Positions 39,860-50,961 are shown, counted from the first letter of the stretch. The stretch is DNA of 64,000 nt from Liolophura sinensis (GCF_032854445.1 NC_088302.1:19713338-19777337), one strand, 5' to 3'. Notes: generated by a model not told the origin, from the letters alone. Numbers and translations: made by a program.

Positions 39860-41390
39860 GAATGGCTACATATCACTATACTGTGTCTGGGTGGGCTGTC
39901 ACTATGCTGTTTCTGGTTGGGCTCCCACTGTACTGTGAATGGGTATACTGTGATTGGGTGAACTGTCACTATACTGTGACTGGGTGGGCTGTCACTGTGC
40001 TGTTTCTGGTTGGGCTCCCACTGTACTGTGAATGGGTATACTGTGATTGGGTGAACTGTCACTATACTGGGATTGGGTGGGCTGTCACTATACTTTGACT
40101 GGGTGGGCTGTCATTATGCTGTTTCTGGTTGGGCTCCCACTATATTGTGAATGGGTATACTGAGATTGGGTGAACTGTCACTATACTGGGATAGGGTGGG
40201 CTATCACTATACTGTGACTGGGTGGGCTGTCATTATGCTGTTTCTGGTTGGGCTTGGGTGAACTGTCACTATACTGTGATTAGGTGAACTGTCACTATAA
40301 GGTGACTGGGTGGGCTGTCACTATGCTGTTTCTGGTTGGGCTCCCACTGTACTGTGAATGGGTATACTGTGATTGGGTGAACTGTCACTATACTGGGATT
40401 GGGTGGGCTGTCATTATACTTTGACTGGGTGGGCTGTCATTATGCTGTTTCTGGTTGGGCTCCCACTGTACTGTGAATGGGTATACTGTGATTGGGTGAA
40501 CTGTCACTATACTGGGATTGGGTGGGCTGTCACTATACTGTGACTGGGTGGGCTGTCACTATGCTGTTTCTGGTTGGGCTCCCACTGTACTGTGAATGGG
40601 TATTCTGTGATTGGGTGAACTGTCACTATACTGGGATTGGGTGAGCTGTCACTATAAGGTGACTGGGTGGGCTGTCATTATGCTGTTTCTGGTTGGGCTC
40701 CCACTATATTGTGAATGGGTATACTGTGATTGGGTGAACTGTCACTATACTGTGATTAGGTGAACTGTCACTATAAGGTGACTGGGTGGGCTGTCACTAT
40801 ACTGTGACTGGGTGGGCTGTCACTATGCTGTTTCTGGTTGGGCTCCCACTGTACTGTGAATGGGTATACTGTGATTGGGTGAACTGTCACTATACTGGGA
40901 TTGGGTGGGCTGTCACTATAATGTTACTGGGTGGGCTGTAGGTATGATGTTTTTGGTTGGGCTCCCACTATACTGTGAATGGGTATTCTGTGATTGGGTG
41001 AACTGTCACTATACTGGGATTGGGTGAGCTGTCACTATAAGGTGACTAGATTGGCTGTCACTATACTGTGACTGGGTGGGCTGTCACTATGCTGTTTCTG
41101 GTTGGGCTCCCACTATACTCTGAATAGGTATACTGTGATTGGGTGAACTGTCATTATGCTGGGTTTGGGTGGGCTCTCACTATAAGGTGACTGGTGGACT
41201 GTCACTATATTGTTACCTGGTGGACTGTCAATATATTGTGACTGTGTGGACTGTCACTATATTGTGACTGGTGGACTGTAGTTTCTGGGTGAACTGTAAC
41301 TATATTGTGACCGGGTGGACTGTGACTATATTGTGACTGGACTGTCACTATACTGTGTCTGCGTTGGCTGTCACTACACTGACTAGATGT
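39860..41390. repeat. Composite minisatellite, 93/119-bp higher-order units
   Basis: Basic modules of 26, 26, 24 and 17 bp (CTGTCACTATACTGTGACTG-GGTGGG; CTGTCACTATGCTGTTTCTG-GTTGGG; CTCCCACTGTACTGTGAATG-GGTA; TACTGTGATTGGGTGAA) are arranged into units whose GCTGTTTCTGG landmark recurs at 93 or 119 bp. The 119-bp unit contains one extra 26-bp module. The 3' end (41160-41390) decays into TGGACTGTCACTATATTGTG variants. Confidence 0.93.
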
Positions 41391-42336
41391 TGTCTTACTT
41401 ATGTATAAATTGTCTGTGCTGATGTTGATACCATTTTGCACCTGTGAAACCTTACGGTTTTATGTCGGGAGAAATAATCCTTAGGATACGCTTTTAATGC
41501 TCATTGAATGGGCCACATAGAACAAATAGCAAATTGAGTAGCATTTGGCTTCTGTGCAGTGTAAACAACCCGGCAGAGCTTGTGTTGCTTTGTCAAGTAC
41601 AGCTACACAGTAAAAGTCATCTGCCTGGACACAAATGCCTTCCCTGCCAGGTCACAACACTAACCATTTCTGTGGATAATCTTGTGGTTTTTGTGACCAT
41701 GCCTGAAGGATTTGGCAAACAATTTTAAGGCTATAATATCCGACCTGTTAAATAGCTCTTAGCGATTCATCGAGGACTGACTTCTCTGACTGTGCTTTGA
41801 AGCTGTCGGGCTGTTGCTTTTTATGCCAAGATGGATCTCAAGTTTCCAGCATACGTGGAGATGGCAAGGGAAAGATAACCTGTGTTGTCAATGTGTAGCT
41901 GCTTTGATGGATGGAAAAAGTTATCTCCTCACTAATTCCACTAAGCAGTGTGGAATAGTCTGTGGGTTAAGTACACATTCGAAAATTTGCTAACATTTGC
42001 CTACTGAGCACTGGGTTATTGATTGAAACACGCTGCAGCACTGGTATTATGGGCTGTGAGTACAATATAAATTTCTTCACTGTTGTTTTCTACACAATTA
42101 AAATTTTATTTGTTTGGGTTAGAACTGAAGACTTTCTGCCTAAAGGCTACTAACTCTCCCCCTTCCTCTCATAGGCTGTTTAATACCATGGCAGTAAAAT
42201 GCTATGACCACATGTTTATGAGTGTGTGTTTTTATTTCTCATTACAGTACTGCCTTGCCACCACATGTTTATGAGTGTGTGTTTATGTCTCACCACAGTA
42301 CTGCCTTGCAACCACATGTTTATGAGGTGTGTGTTT

Positions 42337-42549
42337 ATTTCTGGTTACTTGCTGTGAGTTCAAGTCCAGGCCATATGTGGAAGGTCTGTCAGCAACCTGT
42401 GGATGGTCGTGGGTTTTCCCCCAGGCTCTGTCCGGTTGCCACCCACCATAATGCTGGGCGATGCTGTATATTCATATATAAGTGAAATATTCTTGAGTAA
42501 GGCATAAAACACCAATCAAATAAATAAATTGATAAATATTTCTGGTTAC
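42337..42549 (+). mobile_element. SINE family B, 5'-truncated, 12-bp TSD, inside a minisatellite
   Basis: Body 42349-42537, starting at the B box (GTGAGTTCAAGTCCAGG) and ending AAAACACCAATCAAATAAAT. The duplication ATTTCTGGTTAC at 42337-42348 and 42538-42549 is itself part of the 49-bp minisatellite unit, so the SINE jumped into a pre-existing array. Confidence 0.9.
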
Positions 42550-42591
42550 AGTACTGCCTTGCAGCCACATGTTTTTGAGAGTATGTTACAG

Positions 42592-42782
42592 TACCCTATT
42601 TCTTCTAAAATTTGGCACACCTGGTCTGCTCATGTAGCAGGAATATTGAGTTTCTTTTTTCTCACATGGTTAGCCGTTCTAATGAACAACATTCTCATAT
42701 CTTTATGTGTCCAAAAGGCTGGTAAAGAAATGTAACACTCTGCTACTATTATCTGTCCCAAATTTTAGAAGAAATTAGGGTA
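42592..42782. mobile_element. TA-flanked MITE (family D), copy inside minisatellite
   Basis: Body 42594-42780. The left terminal repeat CCCTATTTCTTCTAAAATTT and right end AAATTTTAGAAGAAATTAGG are inverted copies with one indel. The element is flanked on both sides by TA, the target preference of Tc1/mariner-type transposases. It interrupts a minisatellite unit at ACAG-TA-CTGC. It is non-coding and must have been mobilised in trans. Confidence 0.85.
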
Positions 42783-43341
42783 CTGCTTTGCAACCTCATG
42801 TTTATGAGTGTGTTCATTTCTTGTTATAGTACAGTTTTGTTTATGAGTGTGTGTTCATTTCTTGTTATAGTACAGCTTTGTTTATGAGTGTGTGTTTATT
42901 TCTTATTACATCAAAGCTTTACAGTCCCATGTTTTTGAGTGTGTTTCTTTCTCGTTACAACCACATGTTTATGAGTGTGTGTTCATTAGTCATTACAGTA
43001 CTGCTTTACAACCACATGTTTATGATTGTGTTCCTTTCTAGTTACAGTACTGCCTTACAACCACATGTTTATGATTGTGTTCCTTTCCAGTTACTGTACT
43101 GCCTTACAACCACATGTTTATGATTGTGTTCCTTTCTAGTTACTGTACAGCTTTACAATCCCATGTTTATGAGTATTTTCCTTTCCAGTTACAGTACTGC
43201 CTTACAACCACATGTTTATGATTGTGTTCCTTTCCAGTTACTGTACTGCCTTACAACCACATGTTTATGATTGTGTTCCTTTCCAGTTACAGTACTGCCT
43301 TACAACCACATGTTTATGAGTGTCTACCTTTTTCATTTCAG

Positions 43342-43448
43342 TACTGCTTCACGATCACATACAAGAGTGAGAACCAACGTCAGTATGATCTCAAAGCCGA
43401 GACTGAGGCAGAGTGTGCAGCCTGGATTGATGCCATCAAACGGGCAAG
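43342..43448 (+). CDS. RasGRF: RasGRF exon: C-terminal part of first PH domain
   Basis: Encodes visible residues 1-35 plus two bases of residue 36. It starts YCFTITYKSENQRQYDL and ends with the PH-domain C-terminal helix CAAWIDAIKRA, whose Trp is the invariant PH tryptophan. In vertebrate RasGRF the equivalent segment follows the first half of PH1, which binds membrane lipids and partner proteins. The acceptor is ATTTCAG at 43335-43341; the donor is AAG/GTGGG at 43449, phase 2. The donor is a weak match (GTGGGA), but the join to the next exon is supported by the reading frame. The exon is the last unit of a 49-bp tandem array: its first 19 bases match the repeat unit at 15 positions, and unit starts fall exactly 49 and 98 bases upstream. 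See the array entry. Confidence 0.93.
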
Positions 43449-43804
43449 GTGGGATTCTTCATCGCATCAATAATTTAATACAGCCTCTGCTGTTTTGCTA
43501 TCAAGTATTTTATGTGGCTAGTTATTTATGTGATTTGTGTTTTGGTCAGTGCTTGTGGTTTATGGGTATCTTAAAAGCCCCATATGATAAAGTGTGCCAC
43601 ATCGCCACCATACTTTGCCGGATACCCGGTTACACATATTTCATGTAGCTTGTATGCCAGTCTTAATAAATACAAGCTCATTATCAGCATTCACAGTAAC
43701 ATTAAAAGGTTGTATCACCACAATGTGGCTGAAGTATTCATTATGAGATTATAACCCATTAAAAATAGGTGTTCAGGTCTCATTCTCAAACTTCTGGATT
43801 CCCC

Positions 43805-44055
43805 TGGGGTGCATTTCACAAAGCACACAGAGTCATAGGTGCACATAACATTTATGATAACCAGTACTGTAGGTACAGTATTATGTCATCGTGGTAGTTT
43901 GATGCAAATATAGCACAGTTTCAGGGCTTCACAAAAACTATAATTATATCAGTCAGCACAGGATAATGCCTTCGGAATATGCATGAATAAACACCTTGCA
44001 AACACGCGAAAAGGTTGAAAAATTGCAGTATATGGGCTTTGTGAAATGGGCTCTA
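43805..44055 (-). mobile_element. Family E dispersed element with short terminal inverted repeats
   Basis: Outer ends GCATTTCACAAAGC (43812) and GGGCTTTGTGAAATGGGC (about 44035) are inverted. The interior on the minus strand (TTTTCAACCTTTTCGCG, CAAGGTGTTTATTCATGCAT, TTTTTGTGAAGCCCTGAAA) matches copies at 6349 and 22047. MITE-like and non-coding. A SINE A lies 70 bases downstream. Confidence 0.6.
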
Positions 44056-44125
44056 GCTTTCATTGCTCCTAGTCGCTCTTAAGTTGTCGAAAGAGCTGTC
44101 TTGTGTGATCTTGCTGAAGCTCATA

Positions 44126-44412
44126 AGTCACATGTTCCTCACTTGGTGTTCAGCATAAACGGGATAGAGCAACAATTGGTTGAACCCATATCAGTATAAT
44201 GGCTTGGGTGGGGCGGTTTACTTGCCTTCGGTAAGGCGTCTAGTGAAGCAGCACTAGATAAAAGAGCGGTGGAAATCCGTCCTGCAACAAGGAGGCACAT
44301 TACACGTCCATGCAGTCTAATGATTCCTTCGTGGAATCCTTCGTATGACTCAAAAATTGTTAAGTATGACGTTTGACCCCAAGCACTCACTCACTCACTC
44401 ATCAGTCACATG
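44126..44412 (+). mobile_element. 5'-truncated SINE A with 9-bp TSD
   Basis: Sequence from about 44135 to 44403 matches the 3' two thirds of SINE A (GTATCAGTATAATGGCTTGG, CTTCGGTAAGGCGTCT, GGTGGAAATCCGTCCTGC, then the CACTC tail). The tRNA head is missing. AGTCACATG at 44126-44134 is repeated at 44404-44412, so the truncation happened at insertion. It lies in the intron between the PH1 and coiled-coil exons of RasGRF, in sense orientation. Confidence 0.85.
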
Positions 44413-44667
44413 CTGGGAGTTTGCCTGTAACATGCACTAGTTATATTTACTCTATGTTCTGTATATGGTTAATGAATTTGGTTAATTTCCTTAATTTGGT
44501 CTGTTTGGTTGTTCATATACAGTAGTTACATAACATGAAGCTCTGTGTTCTAATTGCTTATAATTACAATACCTAAATTAAGGCCTGAATTAGCCCTTGC
44601 AGCTTTATTGTGTTTGATTTTTTATTTAAGGTAATTGTATAGAACTGCATGTTCTGTTTGGTTGTAG

Positions 44668-44815
44668 TTACAACAAGCTCGTTGAGCAAAAGGAAGAGCT
44701 GGAACAGAAGCACTTGCATTTGTTGCAAATCTTGGACAGTGAGCGTCAGGCGAAATGGCATTATGTACAGCAGACGGAAGAGATGACCTTCGAGGTGAAG
44801 AGGCTCAAAGCGGAG
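44668..44815 (+). CDS. RasGRF: RasGRF exon: coiled coil after PH1
   Basis: Encodes residues 36 (split Ser) to 85. The heptad-like, charged sequence YNKLVEQKEELEQKHLHLLQ continues through ILDSERQAKWHYVQQTEEMT to FEVKRLKAE, the coiled coil that lies between PH1 and the IQ motif in RasGRF proteins. Together with PH1 and IQ it is known from mammals to help target the protein to membranes and to allow calcium activation. The acceptor is GTTGTAG at 44661-44667; the donor is GAG/GTATGC at 44816, phase 0. The frame stays open past the donor for about 120 bases, so read-through of the intron would append a hydrophobic tail; this is probably not used. Hydrophobic heptad positions are rich in Leu, as expected. 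Confidence 0.93.
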
Positions 44816-46042
44816 GTATGCATGGTAGGACACACTTTTTTCTCTCTCGCACACACTTTTTTCACTCTTGCATACATACTGTTCGATCTAGGACTCCATA
44901 TTCACCTGTTGTTGTTGCTTTTTTTAAAATAAAGATTTAAATTAGATAATGGAAAATTCTAACCTATTGTCGTGGTCCAGTCCATAAATTTTTATCAGCT
45001 GAAAAAGTATTTGGTTTCATTTCGTCATAAAATTAAACTATCTGTCAAAAGTTTCATTATGAGAAACAATGGTTAATTTTACTTCATCTGTCATTATTTG
45101 ATGTGAGAGTTAAGATAACATCTTTTCAGTCTGACATTATAAACTTTAACAATAAACTTCCATTCAAGTGTAAAAATTACTGACATGTAGACCTCATTAG
45201 GATTTGCAGAATAAACCTACTTTTAAATTTTTAAATACATTGGATTTTTGATAAAACTACAAAAATGTACAAACAACAGGTGAGTCGTATAAATTGTGAA
45301 CTACAGTTTAATGGATCAGACAGTGGAAAATATAATTCATAAATCACAAGGACATTGCGGAATGATGTTTGATAGAGGGCCAGTTGCCAGGCAACCAATT
45401 CTATCAGGTAATAAAAGGGAGATCACTCTATCTGACTTGAACCTTTATGGCTTTGCACCTGTCATATCTTCATCAGCACACATGCTGTGGCACTCTACTT
45501 GAACTGGGGCTTCTTTACATTTATTGGTATACACACATAAAATATAGACCGGTATTTCTGTATTTATTTGGTGGTGGTATTCATGATAAAGTCACCTCTA
45601 ATTATTTTTTCAAAGTTTATGTACAATGTATTATATATTGGACTATTAAAAAAATAGTTGTGAATGAATTGAAAGTTGTTTATGTTGTTCAAGTTGTTCC
45701 TGGTTTGCATGACAAGCACTTGGATCTGCTTGGGGCTCATTTTTTTCCCCCTAAATTTGCATTCAAACTTTTCAGTCAGTTTGAATACAATTGGATTAAT
45801 TAAATCATGCATAAAACTCGTCCCTATGTCATTTACTTAAATCATCAGATGGCTAACTGTTCTTGATAAACTTAGTATTTAATCAAAGATAATGAATTTT
45901 AATAGCTTATTTATATAGAATACACACTGCTTTTCTGGAATGGTATATTTAGACAGCAGGTGGTGGATGACAATAAATACTCTCGAAATGTTCCGTTGTT
46001 TCTTGCTTGGGAAATTGTGTATAGAATAATACGATCAATTCT

Positions 46043-46201
46043 TTGATTTAACTGCCGGCTGTACGTGGGAAGTTCTTGCAGCAACCTGCAGATGGCCGTG
46101 GGTTTCCTCCCACCATAATGCTGGCCGCCGTCGTATAAGTGAAATATTCCTGAGTACAGTGTAAAACACCAATCAAATAAATAAATAAATTGATTAAACT
46201 G
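46043..46201 (+). mobile_element. SINE family B, 5'-truncated, with TSD
   Basis: Body about 46055-46189 (GCTGTACGTGGGAAGTTCTT, TCCTCCCACCATAATGCTGG, GTGTAAAACACCAATCAAAT, then AAATAAATAAATAAA). It is flanked by TTGATTTAACTG (46043-46054) and TTGATTAAACTG (46190-46201), one mismatch. It lies in a RasGRF intron in sense orientation. Confidence 0.87.
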
Positions 46202-46529
46202 TTGATCTTGATTCTTCATTAAGTAGGAGATTTTCATTGATTTTACTGAGTACAATGCAGTCATTTGTTTGTAAATAGTTTATGACCTGTCTTTGCCTTT
46301 TCAGTTAAATTATTCATTAACTCTAAACAGTGTTTGGACACATTTGTATTTAAACAATAAATCAAGAAAATATTTTGTTAGGTATCGTTGCCAACTCTTA
46401 TTCCTTATGTGGATTTGTCCAAAGTTAAACCGTTGTGGAATGTAAACATGGTTTAAAAAATAGATATACATGCATTAATGTCAAATCTGAGGACATTCCA
46501 TTTATCAGTTTCTTTGTTTGTGTTCCTAG

Positions 46530-46610
46530 CTACAGAGATTTACTAAAGACAGACGCTTATCAAATCACCGGATGGATGATGAAAGTGATGAACTTCGCAA
46601 AATTAAAAAA
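46530..46610 (+). CDS. RasGRF: RasGRF exon: linker before IQ motif
   Basis: An 81-nt, phase 0-0 exon encoding residues 86-112, from LQRFTKDRRLSNHRMDDESD to ELRKIKK. The acidic run followed by a basic K-I-K-K end matches the segment immediately before the IQ motif in vertebrate RasGRF. The acceptor is TTCCTAG at 46523-46529, preceded by a T-rich tract; the donor is AAA/GTAAGT at 46611, a near-consensus site. The exon is a multiple of three with phase-0 boundaries, so it could be skipped without a frameshift, bringing the coiled coil directly against the IQ motif. No sequence evidence shows that such skipping happens. Confidence 0.92.
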
Positions 46611-47632
46611 GTAAGTGATGTAAAGTAATATCTGTTTTAGTATGTTTTTTACTACTTCAATTTGTGAACATTTTTTTTTTGACGCTGTGCATTGTATGTT
46701 AACATCAACATAAGGTACCTTCTTTTTTATTTTTTTTGGTGGTATATGGCTGTTACATTTATGTAGATCATATACCACTGAGGTGTCAATCATTTTCTCT
46801 CCACCCCCTCTCTGTCACATCAGCTAGTCAGAAATTCATACATTTTAAATCATACAGTAAATAATCAGTAATTTGACCCAGTTTGCATCCCTGAAACATA
46901 GGAATTAATGGTATCAAGGACTTTAATGGACTGGCCGGGAGAGTAATTGTTTAAGGCTTAGACCACATGCTTCAGAGCTATATTACAAGTGATTCTGTGA
47001 GAATGCAGAAATTAGGCATTGAAATTTTAATATTAGAATTTTATTGTTCATTCTGTCTTTCTATACCAGCATTATATATTGCTCTTTTTGCTGGAGCATT
47101 ATTATAGTAGTTTTTACAGTCAGCATAATAAGTTAGGTCCTATTAGCAAATTAGCTGTTTTTTGTCTTTAAAGTAATAAATTAGCAACTTTCACTTTTAT
47201 GCCTCGATCAACAAAAGCGAGGAATTGAAAGCTTTAATATTAAGAAGTATTTGAAGCCCAAACTGTAATGTGTTTGCCAAAGAAATGTTTGTCCCCAGTG
47301 ACTGTTACTGTGTTGTTCTGATGAGCTTCCAGTCTTGTTGTTATAAATGCCATTTTTAATGCACATTTCACGTGGGGTCATTTGTACATGTACATGTCAT
47401 CCAATCCTGTGGTGTGCCTTTCAATGAATTGTTCCATTGCACATCAATTTTGTATACATCTGTGGTTTATGTTGTTTACATGTCCAGATATTCATTTCCC
47501 AGAGCAATTGATGTCACGACCGACTTGCTAAAAGTTTGTTCTGATACGAAATACCTTTAAACTTGCCTCAAGTATCACATTGCCTCAAGTAACATCATGC
47601 CATTCACACTCAGGGTGTCCCTGCTGTCTGTC

Positions 47633-47658
47633 TTTTTTTTTTTTTTTTTTTTTTTTTT
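47633..47658. repeat. Poly-T run of 26
   Basis: Homopolymer within a RasGRF intron. It could be the tail of an old minus-strand retrotransposed copy, but no element is recognised beside it. A poly-A run near 48642-48659 is similar. Confidence 0.8.
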
Positions 47659-49494
47659 CATTCTCATATCAAGGAAAACCTTTCTTCTAGCCATCTCATG
47701 ACAAAATTGCTTTGACTGTTACAGACATCGGAACTGCTGTTAAAGGTAACGCTACAAACTAGTTCCCAGTGGCGCCCAATCTGATGTTAAACCCAACCTT
47801 GCCCAAACACCCATGAACACAGTAGTTCCCCCTTGAAGCTTTTGGGTCGGAGTTATGTCCCCCTGTGCCTGTTTAACAAGAATGCTTTGTTGTGTGTACT
47901 GATAATGGCTAGAGCCTGATTGACTGGTTTGTTCAAGGCTCAAAAAAAAAATGCCTAGCATTTTTCAAAACCCCAGTGTGGAGGAAGTACAGAAGATAAC
48001 CAATAAAGTCAAATTCATGGAATGTTTTGCCAACTAATTGCCTTACCATACAAGCTGTAATATACAAGAGTGACTAATTGGTGGGAAAAGATCATGTGAA
48101 CTTAGATTTGACTTAATTACTTGCAATTTCACATGATCTTTGACCAGTTTTGTACAGCAGTGTGATTAGTTCATGAAAAATTTTGCGAAATTATGAAGGA
48201 TGTTTTGTATATAATTTAAAAATATTGTATAAAATTGGTCTTGCCACTTGCTCCATGGGGGTGTCATAAAAATTCGCTGGCGCCTATTTTTAGGCTTGTT
48301 GTGTTGTATTGCTTTTCTGTGCCCCCCTGAGTTATAGTGTTTGTAGGACAGGATATATATATATAAAACCCCTCATCGTTGCTGATAAAGCGTGACCCAC
48401 CCCTACCCGATTCAGTTTGTTACATATGTAGCCCTGAGATGTTATTTAGTGGTGGCCTACTGGGATACCTGTAGACCATGTTGACAGGACATGAAGAATT
48501 TTTTGATTGAGAAAAAAATAAATTTTTTAATAAATTTTATAAAAAATGCATGTTATTACTTTTGTAAATCTGATCTTACCCTCCCCGTATTGTATAATTT
48601 AGTAACATTGTGCATGGATATTAACACCTGGGTGATTTTGTAAAAAAAAAAAAAAAAAATGGAATGGAAAGAAAAACAGAACGAATTGGTGCAAGCTTTC
48701 ACATGCAATCAACAGTCAAGCCACACTTAGCAGAAAGGAATGTATTAAATTTAAAGTCGGGTAAAATTGAGACATGGAGTATGTTGGTATAAGATACATT
48801 GTGTACAAATAGAGCAAATTAATCAGCATGCCTCTGAAGATAATCTGATAAAGTAAGCAGTAAATTTGTGTGTTTGTCTAAATTTGAGTATTTCATAAAT
48901 TCAAGGAAAACAAGCTCTAAATATATATTAATATACTTGTAATATGATAATTGTTTATGTAACTCAACAATGCCACGAATCAGCTCATGTATGGACGAGT
49001 CAAATCTTTGTCTCAAAATTGGAGATGATGAATGAACCTTGGGTGGTCAAATTATCTATTGAGGGCTGTTGACAGACTACCACAGTCATTCCCTCCTCCT
49101 GCAGATTTGGTGACCGGTTTGCCTGAGGAGAGGCCTGAGGAGAGGCCTGACTACACTCCCAATCATGGATCATACCATCACATAGAATTGTACTCTGTAA
49201 ATCCACTTGTCTCTCTGTCCATCTCTATATTTTTACCACTGTATATAGAGAATTGCTTCACATAGCGTTGTTAAGTTTGTTCAGTGTTTGTCTATACCAT
49301 CAGAGTTGAAGCCTGTTGAAAACGAGTTTAATATATGGTTTTAAAAGTTATAGAATAATGCCCCTTTTTGTGATATATTGGTTTGGATGTAATGTGTGCA
49401 CAGTGTATTTTACAAGGTTGAAATGGGCCAATCATGTGTATTTCAATCATCAAAACCAAACTCCATGGCATTATCTGTTGATCACCCTGCCATG

Positions 49495-49800
49495 ATTGAT
49501 AATGTTCTGAAACTCTTCTGTAATGTTCTGAAACTCTTCTGGAACATTCTGAAACTTTTCTGTAATGTCCTAAAACTCTTCTGTAATGTTCCGAAGCTCT
49601 TCGGTACTGTTCCAAAGCTCTTCGGTACTGTTCTGAAACTCTGCGGTAATTTTCTGAAACTGTTGTGTAATGTTCTGAAAGCCTTCTGTAACATCCAGAA
49701 ACTCATCTGTAATGTTTTGAAACTCTTCTCTAATGTCCCAAAACTCATCTGTAATGTTACGAAACTCTCCTGTTATGTTCCAAAACTCTTCTACACCTGT
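49495..49800. repeat. 21-bp minisatellite, about 14 copies
   Basis: The unit AATGTTCTGAAACTCTTCTGT with variants (TTCCGAAGCTCTTCGGTACT, GTCCCAAAACTCATCTGT). The period is a multiple of three, so several frames on both strands stay open (155 codons plus, 80-95 codons minus). None resembles a protein family and none lies on the RasGRF splice path. Confidence 0.93.
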
Positions 49801-50961
49801 ATTTCTTTCTTTTTTCACCTGTCAAGGTTATATAATTTGTCACAGTTTACAAATAGGAATTAAAACAATGGAAAAACAAAAAACAAACACAGACATAATT
49901 CATGACAGGAGATAACACAGCATTGTACCTCACTGGCTGTTTCCTTTGGTTTTAAGACGGATTGAGTACTTACTGTCAAAGTTTTGCTCAGTGGTCAAAA
50001 CTTCCACACTCTATTGAACTGAACTTCTTTTCCAGTGTGTTCAAGAGTTCAAATCCAACTCTGGCCTGCTCATTTGGCTTTGTTTTTACTTCATATAGTT
50101 TGCCAGGTATCTTTGCAGTTTGAATTTTTGTATTTAATCTTACAGTATAGCTCCTGTATAATACCATGAAAGCTTGGCCTTAAACAGCAGGGTTAAGGAG
50201 CTGGAATGTTTAAAGTGCAGAGCCCAGAGAGAAGCTATAAAAACATAAATTGTACGTGTATATACCAGACTAAAAGCTCATTCATAGGAAATGGTTTGTG
50301 GCTAAGTGGCTAAGGTGGTTGTGTGGAAAACACAAGAGCATACAGGGTGTGGATTAAAACCCAAGCTCATATTCCTCACAGCACATGCGCATCTCTCCAC
50401 GCCCGCTTTACATCACTGCCACCACTAGACAAGCATATTGTGTTTTGGCGCATAACTACTTAATTAGTTTTCATCAATAAAATTATTTCAGATTAGCTTA
50501 GAATCATGTTGTGCATATTTTAGATAACCCCAGTGACCTCAGCATTGTTCAAAGCTTTTGTACAAAACTTGCAAGTGGTGGCAGTGATACAAAGCTAATA
50601 TAGAGCACATATATACATGTATATGTAGATAGTGAGTAGAGTAGATAAAGTGAGTAGATAAAGTGAGTAGATAAAGGGCATATACGTTGTAAGGAATATG
50701 ACCCCAGCCTTCTAAAGGGCAATTGTAGATTTCCAGGCTGTCACTGTGACAATAAGTGCTTGAAAATGTTCTTCTGGGCAGTCCAACATCGGTTGAATTG
50801 AAATTGAATCCTTCCAATTTTATTTTTCATGTTATTTCAGTTTTTTTTTATTCATGTAGCAAGAATGTTGAAATGTGGGATTTTAGATGTTAGGCCTACT
50901 TGTAACTGTGAACTTTCCGGAAAATACATTTAAATTCATATCCTGCAAATTTTATCAACAG

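Larger units (their letters stand above)
42205..43341. repeat. 49-bp minisatellite abutting and resembling the PH exon start
   Basis: The unit TTCCAGTTACAGTACTGCCT, TACAACCACATGTTTATGAT, TGTGTTCCT repeats at exact 49-bp spacing near the exon (TACTGC at 43195, 43244, 43293, then the exon's own TACTGC at 43342). Each unit contains a pyrimidine tract plus CAG. The exon start TACTGCTTCACGATCACAT matches the unit TACTGCCTTACAACCACAT at 15 of 19 positions. Units further upstream are more diverged (TTATAGTACAGCTTTGTTTA). The array is interrupted by a SINE (42349-42537) and a MITE (42594-42780). Confidence 0.9.
46611..50961 (+). other. RasGRF: RasGRF intron between linker and IQ/DH exons (4.35 kb)
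   Basis: Runs from GTAAGT to ATCAACAG. It contains the poly-T and poly-A runs, the 21-bp array at 49495-49800, a small 13-14-bp repeat (GTGAGTAGATAAA) near 50635-50680 and otherwise AT-rich unique sequence. No additional exon is needed: the protein is continuous across the junction as K-I-K-K then V-Q-S-F. Confidence 0.85.

Noticed and set aside
1-43341. Search for the first PH1 exon of RasGRF
   Set aside because: No plus-strand frame resembling the PH1 N-terminal half (basic and aromatic lipid-binding loops) was recognised by eye. A short split exon cannot be excluded without a proper translated search.
44816-44932. Read-through extension of the coiled-coil exon
   Set aside because: The donor GTATGC at 44816 joins in phase 0 to the linker exon with a sensible RasGRF protein; the extension is poorly complex and not family-like.
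45447-45803. 118-codon frame between RasGRF exons
   Set aside because: AT-rich intronic sequence with no domain. The protein is continuous without it (coiled coil directly to the linker exon).
49396-49863. 155-codon plus-strand frame and 80-95-codon minus-strand frames
   Set aside because: Product of a 21-bp array, whose period keeps all frames open; it lies inside a RasGRF intron.
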